The notes under the pieces are model-generated. The model had not been told where the DNA came from. It worked only from the letters and a program-made list of their open reading frames with translations, and ran no database searches. A stretch of 64,000 nucleotides of DNA from Virgibacillus sp. LDC-1 (GTDB lineage: Bacteria; Bacillota; Bacilli; Bacillales; Amphibacillaceae), in the NCBI RefSeq assembly GCF_030137545.1, contig NZ_JARUVL010000001.1, forward strand, positions 124,001-188,000, written 5' to 3'. The translations under genes were made by a program, and so were the position numbers. Of this stretch, positions 17,385 to 26,303 are shown in pieces. Position 1 is the stretch's first letter, and each line of letters starts with the position of its first letter.

Positions 17385-17427
17385 ATAGTTTAAACTTAAA
17401 ATCATTTTTGAGTAATAACTATAAACC

Positions 17428-17832
17428 TTATTTATGTGGATTCGAAGTTGGGAGTAGTGCATTTATTCTTTGTTTTTCTTCTTTTTTGTCAATGTATTCA
17501 AAAAGGCCAAGAAGATTCCCCCAAGGATCAGAAAGTGTTCCCCACTTTACAGGAACTTCTTCTCTTTGGTGTATCTTAAATTTATCAATTTCTAATATGC
17601 GTACAAGCCTTTCTCTTTCTCCTTCAATGTCGCTAACTCCTATTCGTATCGGACCGCTCTTTTCTGATGGAGTTCCTTCAGCGACTTGTAACCAGCAGCC
17701 AGGTATTATTTCCCACTCAGCAAACCCATCATGAGGGATAAAGTCAGGTGTTCTATTAAGAAAGGTTTGATACCAGTTACTTCCTCTTGTAAAATCATGT
17801 ACACGTACTTGTACTGTCATCTCAAAAATCAT
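17428..17832 (-). CDS. VOC family (glyoxalase/bleomycin-resistance-like) protein
   Basis: 134 residues with the paired beta-alpha-beta-beta-beta topology of vicinal-oxygen-chelate proteins: VQVRVHDFTRGSNWYQTFLNRTPDFIP, then EWEIIPGCWLQVAEG and a C-terminal DPWGNLLGLFE (metal-ligand Glu). Substrate unknown. ATG at 17832 sits behind AAGGAGG; the ORF extends upstream in frame but without a better start. It lies 45 bases downstream of a second VOC gene, probably in one transcript. Confidence 0.78.
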   Translation of the reverse strand: MIFEMTVQVRVHDFTRGSNWYQTFLNRTPDFIPHDGFAEWEIIPGCWLQVAEGTPSEKSGPIRIGVSDIEGERERLVRILEIDKFKIHQREEVPVKWGTLSDPWGNLLGLFEYIDKKEEKQRINALLPTSNPHK

Positions 17833-17877
17833 TTTTTTCCTCCTTAAGAAATACGCTAGGAGCAATTTCCGTTCATC

Positions 17878-18237
17878 CTATCCGCCAACTAGAACAAAAA
17901 CATTTTCATCTGGTGCTTGCATTACAGCAACATGACCGCCTAGGGAGTTAGGAAAAGGTGTGCGAATCCACTGAATATCGTGACTATCTTTTAGTGCCTC
18001 ATAGGTTTGTTTTACATCGTCAACGAGGATTTCAACCTCAGCAAATTTTAATTCAGGATTGTTTTTTAGGATCAGTTCCGAATCGCCATCAGGAAACTTC
18101 ATTCCAACAAGCTTCCAGCGGTTTTCATTGTCTTGAAATGTCTCCCAAGCTTTCACTAATCCGAGTGATTGATAGAATGCTTCCGATTTTTCCAAGTTAT
18201 CTGTGTAAATGGCAACACATTCAATGCTTTTCCACAT
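17878..18237 (-). CDS. VOC family protein
   Basis: 119 residues with ECVAIYTDNLEKSEAFYQSLGL at the N-terminus and GGHVAVMQAPDENVFVLVG at the C-terminus, the typical VOC half-motifs. Its reaction cannot be read from sequence. Start ATG follows AAGGAG. It is 38 bases downstream of the DinB gene and upstream of the other VOC gene; all three are probably co-transcribed. Confidence 0.78.
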   Translation of the reverse strand: MWKSIECVAIYTDNLEKSEAFYQSLGLVKAWETFQDNENRWKLVGMKFPDGDSELILKNNPELKFAEVEILVDDVKQTYEALKDSHDIQWIRTPFPNSLGGHVAVMQAPDENVFVLVGG

Positions 18238-18275
18238 ATCCCCTGCTCCTTATTTGAAATCAAGCTAATTAGAAT

Positions 18276-18788
18276 TTATTCTTCATCGTTTAAACGTGCT
18301 TTTATTTCTTGAATTTGTTCAATATGTCGAGCTTCGTGTAAATGTACGAGCTCTATCCATTGATCTAGCGGCAACTTTCCAAAGAAGGGGTGCTTTACAG
18401 CAAGTTGTTTTAGGGTAGGTGTGTCCTCTATGGAAGCAAGGAAGGTCAGTAATTTTTCCCTTGATTGATTAAATAAATCTATCATTTCATCCACTGTAAA
18501 TGCTTCAACAGCTGGGGCGACCACCTTTGGGGCGGAAACCTTTCGCGTTCGATCTAATATTAAATGGATGTTTTTCGGCTCTGTGTGCTCATGATTAGCT
18601 GGGCTTAATCCCCATTTGACAGCGTTTATCGTTGCCTCTTCTGTTAAAACTAAATGATGACAAACCTGTGCAACAGACCATGTATCTTCATCAGGCTGCA
18701 TATTAAATTGGGTATCGCTTATAAAAGAAAATTCATTTAGAAGTTTATTTCTTGTTTCTCGTAGCTTTTCATCCAGTGCATTATTCAT
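18276..18788 (-). CDS. DinB family protein
   Basis: 170 residues of the DinB/YfiT-like four-helix-bundle superfamily: WSVAQVCHHLVLTEEATINAVKWGL near ~37-60 and a C-terminal DQWIELVHLHEARHIEQI, which supply the three histidines that bind a divalent metal. Members act as thiol-dependent transferases or are of unknown function; a damage-inducible role is not shown here. Start ATG is behind GAAGGGATG. First gene of the small minus-strand DinB-VOC-VOC set. Confidence 0.85.
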   Translation of the reverse strand: MNNALDEKLRETRNKLLNEFSFISDTQFNMQPDEDTWSVAQVCHHLVLTEEATINAVKWGLSPANHEHTEPKNIHLILDRTRKVSAPKVVAPAVEAFTVDEMIDLFNQSREKLLTFLASIEDTPTLKQLAVKHPFFGKLPLDQWIELVHLHEARHIEQIQEIKARLNDEE

Positions 18789-18889
18789 GAGCGATACATC
18801 CCTTCACTAGAAAATAGCATTCTTATATATATATTCTCTAAAAAGAAGCATATTCCTGCATCGATGCGTTTTTACTTTACTATTATGTG

Positions 18890-19342
18890 TTAGTAATTAT
18901 CGTGTATGAAGCGAAGTATTGCCCTTTTGAATGCGGAAGGATGTTCTACATAAGGATGATGCCCGGTATTTAATTGTTGAATATCGTATATCGGAAATTT
19001 AAATGCGTGATGATGTGTCGGTCCGACTGCATCATCTTTTTTCCCAGCAATGATTAAGACAGGCTTCTGAACAGCAAGTGATAGTGGGATAAAATCTTGA
19101 AAAAATTCTTCTGATGAAAATATATATTGTTGGAAGTTAGGGGCGCTCTCTATTCCTTCTTGATCAATTTCATCCATCTTTTTCTTGTTTGTTAGATCGA
19201 CATACTGAAAGTTAAAATATGCACCGTTATCGAGAAGTAGAGAAAGCATAGAGTAATAGGATTGCATTAACGTATTCATGTTGACTGTACAGAAATCATC
19301 CTTATCTAAGCCTAATAAATTTGCTCCTGTATGGATTTGGAA
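18890..19342 (-). pseudogene. 5'-truncated alpha/beta hydrolase
   Basis: Only the C-terminal part of an alpha/beta hydrolase remains: the acid-residue region LIIAGKKDDAVGP and the His region NTGHHPYVEHP. Reading back in frame past the ATG at 19279 extends the similarity to FQIHTGANLLGLDKDDF, so the conserved reading frame runs into the end of the neighbouring acetyltransferase pseudogene without a start. The nucleophile elbow (GxSxG) is absent. A deletion that fused two decaying genes explains this best. It could be annotated as a 129-residue protein, but activity is not expected. Confidence 0.7.
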
Positions 19343-19830
19343 TACACATCTACAGCTTGGTTGTTTAATTGTATTCTTTTAAACACATGCATGCCTATTT
19401 TTTGGCAACATGCTGGGAAGCAATATTTGCAGGTTGTATAAGTGCAATAAATCGTTCAAGTTGAAGGTTTTGTTTCCCGTTTTCCAAAAGCGTTTTCGCA
19501 GCCTCGGTGGCATATCCGTTGCCCCAATGTTCTCTTGAAATCCAATAACCAATTTCCATTTCTGTTTTCCCTCAATGGTTTGTGGAACTAATCCAGCATG
19601 CCCAACTGGCGTACGATCGTCCTTTTTCTCTAGTACCATTAAGCCTAGTCCGTCACCCATCTCATATATCCGATAAATCCAATTCAAAAAGTCCTTTCCA
19701 GCCTGTGTATCTTTAACTTGACCGTTTCCGATATACCGAACCATTTTTGGCTCTGTTAATAAAGCCATTAAAAATGAAAAATCCTTATTTTCATATGGCG
19801 GAATTGTAGTCTATCTGAGGTGTATGTCAT
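19312..19830 (-). pseudogene. Frameshifted GNAT (RimJ/RimL-type) acetyltransferase
   Basis: Starts at ATG 19830 behind AAGGAG with TYTSDRLQFRH and is broken by at least three single-base shifts. One comes right after RLQFRH. A second follows GKQKWK..., where the expected EIGYWISREHWGNGYATEAA continues in another frame. The third is in a run of A before IGMHV. Rejoining the frames gives a full RimJ-like acetyltransferase through LNNQAVDVY to a stop at 19312. Two shifts are in or near homopolymers, so sequencing error must be excluded, but the adjacent truncated hydrolase argues for real decay. Confidence 0.75.
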
Positions 19831-19883
19831 CGCCGAGCTCCTTTCAGTCACTTCTCGAATGAAATGCGATTCTTTTGCTTATT

Positions 19884-20564
19884 TTACTTTCCTTTTTTCT
19901 CTAGTTGTACCATTGTAGCACCTGAAACAATAATGCGCTGTCCTTTTTGTAAATGAACATCAAAGGTCGTTTCGCGATTCTCATGACTACTAAAAAGTTC
20001 ATGAACACGAGGGCTTTCACCTTGCTTAAATATGATAAAGCTTCCAAACCCACTGCTAGCCACACGATAAATTCCTTCTTTAACGTCTTTTCCAACTTCC
20101 CAAATACCAGTTGTTAATTCAGTAGATAGCTTTGTTGCTACAGGGGTAATGAATACTTCTTCAAAGCCGTCCACTCGAACAGTATGAGAGTTGTTTACAT
20201 CGATGGTAACCCTTTCTACGCCAGAGGGGTATGGAGCGATTACCTCGTGAAACAATAGTTTTCCAGCTTCATCACGAATATATATATTTCCAGTAATTTG
20301 ACCAGAAATTTGGTATCTGCCTTCAGGAAGTGTTACCTCTTCACCATCTTGAGCGATGGGAGCAAGCTGGACTTCTTTGGCCGCTGCATTGCTCCGATCG
20401 ATAGAATCATAAATTGTCTCACTAATATTCCCAACCATTGCTTCTTTTTCTTCACCAATAATTTCAAAGTTTTCCTGATAGCGAATAACCGTTTCGGAAG
20501 GTTGTTGACATGCGCTCAATGTTATTAACCCAAGTAAGGCAATAAAAATAATTGCTTTCCTCAT
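19884..20564 (-). CDS. Putative lipoprotein of unknown function
   Basis: A type II signal peptide with lipobox LSAC (Cys19) predicts a membrane-anchored lipoprotein of 226 residues. The body has repeated beta-type segments (LPEGRYQISGQITGNIYIRD; KEGIYRVASSGFGSFIIFKQG) that look like two related carbohydrate-binding-like sandwiches; I do not recognise a named family. It lies 48 bases after the ABC ATPase gene on the same strand and may belong to that operon. Confidence 0.7.
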   Translation of the reverse strand: MRKAIIFIALLGLITLSACQQPSETVIRYQENFEIIGEEKEAMVGNISETIYDSIDRSNAAAKEVQLAPIAQDGEEVTLPEGRYQISGQITGNIYIRDEAGKLLFHEVIAPYPSGVERVTIDVNNSHTVRVDGFEEVFITPVATKLSTELTTGIWEVGKDVKEGIYRVASSGFGSFIIFKQGESPRVHELFSSHENRETTFDVHLQKGQRIIVSGATMVQLEKKGK

Positions 20565-20612
20565 AGGTGATCACTCCCAATCCACTTACTAGCCGTACAA
20601 CAACTGCTATTA

Positions 20613-21509
20613 TTATTCCTCATGGTAATATTTTTCATAGAATTCCACCGTTCCTAAAGGTCCGATCGTTAAATCCTTTCCTTTATATAGTAAAAGCCGT
20701 TCGATCCATGTGGCTTTCTCTTCAGGAGTTAAGTTTGATAAAGGCAAACAGAAAAGGCGTTTCGCAATATAATGGTGCTCCTCGGGTACTTCTATATCGT
20801 TACAAAGCGTTTTATATTGGTCTGGTTTTAACTCGATTTTTATATAGTCAACAGAGGCTTCATGCAAATCTTCCTGATAAACGATGACGCCATCCTTTAG
20901 GAAAAGCACACGATCAGCATATAAATCAAGATTTTCTAATAGATGGGAAGCGATGAATATTAATTTATCTTCTTTTTTCATTTGCAACAGATGGTTAGAT
21001 ATCATCGCTACATTCGCAACATCTAAGCCATTCATTACTTCATCCATGAGCATAATGGGAGTATCAGCTGCAGCCATCATGGCAAAGCAGAGGCGCTGGC
21101 GCATCCCTAAAGAATATGTTTTCACCTTTCGTTTCACGTAATTTGTCATTTGTAGCCGATCGATAATATCTGGAACGTGCTTTGTTGTTCCTTTCCAAAG
21201 ATTGGCATATAGATTCAAGTGATCTACTCCTGATAGCTCATCGAATAAATCCCCTTGATCTGGAAAGGTGACAAGCTGTTTATGAATGGTAAGCTCATCC
21301 TTCTCGGTCTTATATTCAATCGAATCAAAAAAGGTGACCGTTCCTGCATTCGGCTTTAAAAAGTTTGCCATTACATGGAACAATGTCGTCTTTCCCGTTC
21401 CATTTGGAGCAACTACCCCGATAACTTCGCCTTTTTCAGCTGAAAGGTTTAGTTTATTTAATACGTTCTTTTCTTTATATGCAACGGAAACGTCCTTTAA
21501 TTTCAGCAT
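20613..21509 (-). CDS. ABC transporter ATP-binding protein
   Basis: 298 residues with Walker A VVAPNGTGKTT (~33-43), signature YSLGMRQRLCFAMM, Walker B PIMLMDEVMNGLD and the switch His in IASHLLENLD. A ~90-residue C-terminal extension follows the ATPase core. It energises the two membrane proteins encoded immediately upstream on the same strand. The start ATG at 21509 follows GAGGATG; a longer in-frame start at 21527 is less likely. The substrate of this exporter-type system is not evident. Confidence 0.88.
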   Translation of the reverse strand: MLKLKDVSVAYKEKNVLNKLNLSAEKGEVIGVVAPNGTGKTTLFHVMANFLKPNAGTVTFFDSIEYKTEKDELTIHKQLVTFPDQGDLFDELSGVDHLNLYANLWKGTTKHVPDIIDRLQMTNYVKRKVKTYSLGMRQRLCFAMMAAADTPIMLMDEVMNGLDVANVAMISNHLLQMKKEDKLIFIASHLLENLDLYADRVLFLKDGVIVYQEDLHEASVDYIKIELKPDQYKTLCNDIEVPEEHHYIAKRLFCLPLSNLTPEEKATWIERLLLYKGKDLTIGPLGTVEFYEKYYHEE

Positions 21510-21537
21510 AAGCATCCTCATTTCCATAATAATTTAG

Positions 21538-22698
21538 CTAAAAAGTTTTTACTAAAGGCATATCCTTTGGCTGTCGATGGTATGTCCAACGATTCATTCC
21601 ATAGATTATGCTGACAACAAGTATCAGTAGTCCGCCGAGCCATGTTAACGCGTGCCAATAATCAATCGTGCTGTTTCCAAATTGTATTGCTAATTCTCCG
21701 GATAATACTTTTGCAATATCCATATATTTGATTGGGGCTAAAATCTTCGGTGAAATCCCGGTAGCAGTTAATAAATCAGGAAGAAAAAAGATACCGAGAC
21801 CAACAAGTAAATTAGCAAACGCATTGCGAAATAGCATGTTTAGTAGAACAGATACATAGAGTAAAAGCGTTAAAACGATGGCAAATCCAAGAAATACATA
21901 AAGTAAATATTGTAGTGTTGATACGGCTATATAGCTTTCATTTACATAGATGAGTACAGGAAAGGAAAAATTACTCGCTTGAAGCGTTGACGCTGCATAA
22001 ATCGTTCCAATGAAAAAACCAACGATTAATAAGCTATAAACATGAACAAAATGGACAGCCACCTTCTGATTTACTTTTTTCATAAATGGCAATGGGAATC
22101 CTTTCACGACCGATTGGTGACGCTGCTCATAAATTAATAGCTCACTACCTGCAATAAGCGCGACTACTAGAAGCAACAATCCGCTCATAGCTTGCTGTGC
22201 TTTAACAAAAAAATCATTTGTCGCAAAAGAATCGTCTTCAATTGGTAATTGATGCTTTTTAATATAATGTAATATTGCGTCCTCTTTTAATATTTCATCC
22301 TTCGGTTTAATGAGGTGATTCGGAATCCCCTCATTCCCTAATTCATGCACCTTTAACCGCAATTGATTTAACTCAAGTCCATTTTCAATATACTGCGCCT
22401 GATCATCGCCCACGCCTAAATAAAACACTTGATAGTTTATTAAAGAGGATTGTTCGGTTAATAACTGATATACTTCTTCAACCTTTGGAACTTCATCGCG
22501 TAAATAATCAACATACTCAAATGTCGCATTCATGATGCCTTGTTCTTCATATTTTTGCTGCTTTAAGGTTAGTTGCTCTCCTTGGTTGTAATAGATGAAA
22601 AATATAAAATAAAAGAGAAGTAAGAATAGCGCTATAAAGAGATTTTTTCGATTATGCCACAATAGCTTTGTTTCAAATTGCGTATATTTCCAAAACAT
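21538..22698 (-). CDS. ABC-2 type transporter permease
   Basis: 386 residues with one N-terminal transmembrane helix (~20-38), a ~130-residue extracytoplasmic loop, then five predicted helices (~165-190, 215-240, 265-290, 300-320, 350-370). This is the pattern of ABC-2 exporter permeases. It sits between the ATPase gene and a second permease gene, so a heterodimeric channel is likely. No bacteriocin or resistance gene next to it gives a substrate. Confidence 0.8.
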   Translation of the reverse strand: MFWKYTQFETKLLWHNRKNLFIALFLLLFYFIFFIYYNQGEQLTLKQQKYEEQGIMNATFEYVDYLRDEVPKVEEVYQLLTEQSSLINYQVFYLGVGDDQAQYIENGLELNQLRLKVHELGNEGIPNHLIKPKDEILKEDAILHYIKKHQLPIEDDSFATNDFFVKAQQAMSGLLLLVVALIAGSELLIYEQRHQSVVKGFPLPFMKKVNQKVAVHFVHVYSLLIVGFFIGTIYAASTLQASNFSFPVLIYVNESYIAVSTLQYLLYVFLGFAIVLTLLLYVSVLLNMLFRNAFANLLVGLGIFFLPDLLTATGISPKILAPIKYMDIAKVLSGELAIQFGNSTIDYWHALTWLGGLLILVVSIIYGMNRWTYHRQPKDMPLVKTF

Positions 22699-22776
22699 AT
22701 TGCCGTATCCTTTCTGTGGAAAATATCCTTATCTATCATTTGCCACATGCATCAATATCTTTTTTAATGAAAATAG

Positions 22777-24003
22777 TTAAACTCCATAGTAAAAGCGGCG
22801 TTTGTTTACAATTCGAGATACGATAAACAGGGTAACTTCAACGATTACAAGACTAATGCATAGGACAAGCAGCCCTTTTTCATATGTCATTGTTTCTAAG
22901 TTAACAAGAAAGTTTTTATCATTTACAATGATTTTTCCTAAGTCAAAATAGGTTTGTGGCAGATTACTAATTTCAATGCCGAATAAGTCTCGTGTTGTTC
23001 TTGTGAAATAAATTCGCTCGGAAAATAAGAAAATCGTGCCTACCATTAGCACACCCCAAGTGTTTTTTAAAAGTAAGCTTAATATGGCGTTCAACCGAAT
23101 AAATAAATAGATAAGAATGGGCAAATATCCCAGTGCTAACAAGAAAAATCGTCCCATCGATATGAAATCATATGCATAATAATTTCCATAAGCAAGCTCC
23201 TCAGCACTTGCTTGCATTGAGATTGGCACATGCATGGAAAAGGAGCCAAAGCCATTTTGAATCGTAAGCACGATGATCGATACAAAAAGTAGCCCTGTTA
23301 AAACGAGCAGCGTATAAAAAAATGCGACGGTCGTTTTTAAATTGATTCGTCGATACCAAGATATAGGGAGCCCTTGCATAATGGATTGGTTTTTTCGATC
23401 CTTCGTGAGCATGTCACTACTAAAATAGATCGCACAAAATAGTACAATGAGCACGGCCGAACTAACTAGAAATTGTTTTACTGTTTGTAAAGCTGTTTTT
23501 TGTTCAATCACTTTATATGTAATTGGGTGATTTTCAGTTAAATAGCCTTCATAGCGTATGATAGTTTGATTAAAGCGATGATTTATATCCTTTCCTGGAA
23601 AAGGAGAATCTCTAATAATCGCTTCATCCATCGATTGACTCATATAATTATTCGCCATATCAATCATCCGAAGTCGTAAAAATCTGGTGTAATTTCCATC
23701 ATCAAAAGCATAGACCATTCGATTCCGAACATTATATGCGTATTCATTTTCAGCAAACACAGCTCTCCCAGACATGTAGGAAAAACCAGTTGCACCACGA
23801 GCTTTCTTTCCTTCTTGAACCGCAGCCAAGTCTTTGAGCTCTAGCTTCACCTCGTTGGAATCAAAAGAATCAGGGGTCTGTTTAACAGGAAGGATAATAA
23901 AAAAGTAGCTTAGCATTAATGCGACTAATGTAATGATAAACAGGATGTTTTTCCTACTTCTACTAATCATTTTAAATTCATGAATAAATAAAGCTTTGTT
24001 CAT
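22777..24003 (-). CDS. ABC-2 type transporter permease
   Basis: 408 residues with the same layout as its neighbour: helix at ~20-38, a large outer loop (~40-165), then helices at ~170-190, 215-245, 290-315, 320-345 and 375-400. The shared MLTKDRKNQSIMQGLPISWYRRINLK loop is comparable with QRHQSVVKGFPLPFMKKVNQK in the second permease, supporting an ancient paralogue pair. First gene of the operon; start ATG behind AAAGGGG. Confidence 0.8.
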   Translation of the reverse strand: MNKALFIHEFKMISRSRKNILFIITLVALMLSYFFIILPVKQTPDSFDSNEVKLELKDLAAVQEGKKARGATGFSYMSGRAVFAENEYAYNVRNRMVYAFDDGNYTRFLRLRMIDMANNYMSQSMDEAIIRDSPFPGKDINHRFNQTIIRYEGYLTENHPITYKVIEQKTALQTVKQFLVSSAVLIVLFCAIYFSSDMLTKDRKNQSIMQGLPISWYRRINLKTTVAFFYTLLVLTGLLFVSIIVLTIQNGFGSFSMHVPISMQASAEELAYGNYYAYDFISMGRFFLLALGYLPILIYLFIRLNAILSLLLKNTWGVLMVGTIFLFSERIYFTRTTRDLFGIEISNLPQTYFDLGKIIVNDKNFLVNLETMTYEKGLLVLCISLVIVEVTLFIVSRIVNKRRFYYGV

Positions 24004-24070
24004 TGTTTCTTCCCCTTTAGATCATACTTTCGTTGCTCGCCCTATCGAGAACAGGATATGTATATAAGTT

Positions 24071-24104
24071 TATTTTTTAAATATTTTTAACTATTTAAAA
24101 AATA
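24071..24104. promoter_or_regulatory. Perfect 13-bp inverted repeat upstream of ABC operon
   Basis: TATTTTTTAAATA and TATTTAAAAAATA are exact reverse complements separated by eight bases, about 65-100 bases before the first permease gene. This is a candidate operator for an unlinked regulator. No regulator gene is adjacent. Confidence 0.55.
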
Positions 24105-24179
24105 GTCTAGCAGAAGGGGATAGAAAAGTAAACGGCTGTCCTATTAGATCATTCGCACTAGATTTGGCGGGGACGAGCG

Positions 24180-24770
24180 GGAGTTGCTCCGGAATTGCTT
24201 TAATTCGAGCAAGAATGCGTCGAACTCGAGCGAGAACTGCTCAAATCGAGCGAGAACTGCTCAAATCGAGCGGGAAATGCACTAAATCGAGCGAGAACTG
24301 CACCAATTCGAGCGAGAAGCTGCCCAAACGATCAGGATTCGCTTCAAATCGATCAGGAAAGTGCCCCAAACGATCAAGGAACGCTCGAATTCGATCGAGA
24401 AAGCCTCGAAACGATCAAGAAAGTGCTCCAAACGATCAAGAAAGTGCCTCAAACGATCAAGAAAGTGCCCGAATTCGATCAGGAAAGTGCCTCAAACGAT
24501 CAAGAACCACCCAAATTAGAGCGAGAACTCCCCAAACGAGCGAGAACCATCCAAACTCGAGCGACGATCCCCGCAAACTCGAGCGAGAACTGCACCAATT
24601 CGAGCGAGAAGCTGCCCAAACGATCAGGATTCGCTTCAAATCGATCAGGAAAGTGCCTCAAACGATCAAGAACCACCCAAATTAGAGCGAGAACTCCCCA
24701 AACGAGCGAGAACCATCCAAACTCGAGCGACGATCCCCCCAAACTCGAGCGAGAACACCCCCCACTCCCA
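24180..24770 (+). repeat. 21-bp tandem repeat array 3 (largest)
   Basis: Roughly 25-28 units of 21 bp mixing two variants, ACGATCAAGAA and TCGAGCGAGAA. Two blocks of about 75-80 bases are each present twice (24286-24365 with 24581-24656, and 24493-24572 with 24658-24738), showing higher-order duplication. It starts just after the ABC operon's upstream region and ends at the galT terminator. Confidence 0.92.
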
Positions 24771-24773
24771 AAA

Positions 24774-24804
24774 AAAATCGCGTGAGCCCAATCGAGCTCA
24801 CGCG
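24774..24804 (-). terminator. Rho-independent terminator of galE-galT
   Basis: Stem CGCGTGAGC/GCTCACGCG followed on the minus strand by a T run, 12 bases past the galT stop. It directly abuts repeat array 3. Confidence 0.9.
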
Positions 24805-24815
24805 TACGCTTTCCT

Positions 24816-26300
24816 CTATAATGTTTGGATAAATCGTTTAAAGGCTTTGATTCCTTCATTAGTTTGTTTGAATACGCCTGCATCTTCTAGCACACGTGCA
24901 AATTTCAAGCCAAGCTCTTTTTCTACAATTTCTCCTGCTTCTTCTATTGTAGATGGGGTATATTTTGCTTTCATTTGTTCTGCCCATGCTTGATGGTATG
25001 CTGCTACGGTTACCGGTTGATTAAGCAAATATTGCTTAATGGTTGCGAGCTCGTCCTTTAGTCTTGCTGGTAGGACGGCTAAGCCCATTACTTCAATTAG
25101 TCCGATGTTCTCTTTTTTAATATGATGTACGTCCTCATGCGGATGAAATATTCCTAATGGGTGCGCTTCAGTCGTACGGTTATTGCGCAATACAAGATCA
25201 AGCTCATATTGCTGCCCACGACGTCGGGCGATTGGTGTTACCGTGTTATGTGGTGTTTCTTCTGTGAATGCGATGATATCCGCATTGGCATCATCATAGC
25301 TTTTCCACGTTTCTAAAATGTGACCTGCTGCATGGATGATCTGGTCTTTGCTTTTACTTTGTAGTCGAATAACGGATAATGGCCATTTTAAAACTGCTGC
25401 CTCTACGCCCGGAAATCCTTGCAGTGAAAATGAAAAAGCATTTTCTGCATTTGTCATCGCAAATTCATAGCGACCTGCCTGATAATGGTCGTGCGAAAGA
25501 ATAGAGCCGCCGACGATAGGTAAGTCTGCATTTGAACCGATAAAATAATGTGGGAATTTTGCTGTGAATTCCACTAATCGGGCAAAGGCATTTCGATCGA
25601 TTTTCATGTTACGGTGCTCTTCCGAAAGAAGAATGCTATGTTCATTATAGTAAACATATGGTGAGTATTGTAAATACCAATTTTCATCAAAAAGAGGTAC
25701 GTTAATTACGCGGTGGTTTGCGCGCGCCGGATGATTAATCCGTCCAGCATATCCTTCATTTTCTACACATAATACGCACTTCGGATATTGGACTGCATGC
25801 TGCTTACTTTCGCGCTCACGCTTAATTTGTTCTGGGTCTTTCTCAGGCTTGGAAAGATTAATCGTAATATCTAATTTTCCGTAAGCTGTATCTGCTTTAT
25901 AATGGATGTTTTTGGCGATTTGCTTCATTTGAATATAATTGCTGTTTTTGCTTAATGCATAAAAATAATCGGTTGCGGCCTCAGCGGATTGCGCATACTT
26001 TTCATAAAACGTATGTTGAACAACTGAGGGACGAGCTACAAAGCAATTCATGATGCTCGCAGATAAAATGTCCTTCTGATCAAACGTATCTTCAATGACT
26101 TCATTTTCGACCGCGTATTGGACGATTTTTTCTAATAGATTCGGAATAGAATCTGTCGTTTCAGCAATTGAATCAGGAAAACTATCCAATTGAAGTAACT
26201 GCATTACTTGGTTTCGGGTGTAACGTGCATCTATCACCTCGATGAGTTCGGTTTGGATTGCCTGTTGCACGAGGCCTGCTATATCGTTGTAAATCATCAT
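24816..26300 (-). CDS. galT: Galactose-1-phosphate uridylyltransferase, class II
   Basis: 494 residues, the size of the class II GalT found in Firmicutes. It exchanges UMP between UDP-glucose and Gal-1-P. Conserved blocks include CVLCVENEGYAGRINHPARANHRVI, GGSILSHDHYQAGRYEFAM and IFHPHEDVHHIKKENIGLIEVMGLAVLPARL. It follows galE by three bases, so the two are one operon. With no galK here, Gal-1-P probably comes from the GH112 phosphorylase at 31980. Confidence 0.95.
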   Translation of the reverse strand: MMIYNDIAGLVQQAIQTELIEVIDARYTRNQVMQLLQLDSFPDSIAETTDSIPNLLEKIVQYAVENEVIEDTFDQKDILSASIMNCFVARPSVVQHTFYEKYAQSAEAATDYFYALSKNSNYIQMKQIAKNIHYKADTAYGKLDITINLSKPEKDPEQIKRERESKQHAVQYPKCVLCVENEGYAGRINHPARANHRVINVPLFDENWYLQYSPYVYYNEHSILLSEEHRNMKIDRNAFARLVEFTAKFPHYFIGSNADLPIVGGSILSHDHYQAGRYEFAMTNAENAFSFSLQGFPGVEAAVLKWPLSVIRLQSKSKDQIIHAAGHILETWKSYDDANADIIAFTEETPHNTVTPIARRRGQQYELDLVLRNNRTTEAHPLGIFHPHEDVHHIKKENIGLIEVMGLAVLPARLKDELATIKQYLLNQPVTVAAYHQAWAEQMKAKYTPSTIEEAGEIVEKELGLKFARVLEDAGVFKQTNEGIKAFKRFIQTL

Positions 26301-26303
26301 CGG

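Noticed and set aside
20567-20887. Plus-strand ORF opposite the ABC ATPase gene
   Set aside because: Shadow of the real minus-strand gene, without its own start signals.
24164-24883. Long ORFs through array 3 (both strands)
   Set aside because: Same artefact of the 21-bp period; one frame runs through the galT terminator into galT antisense.
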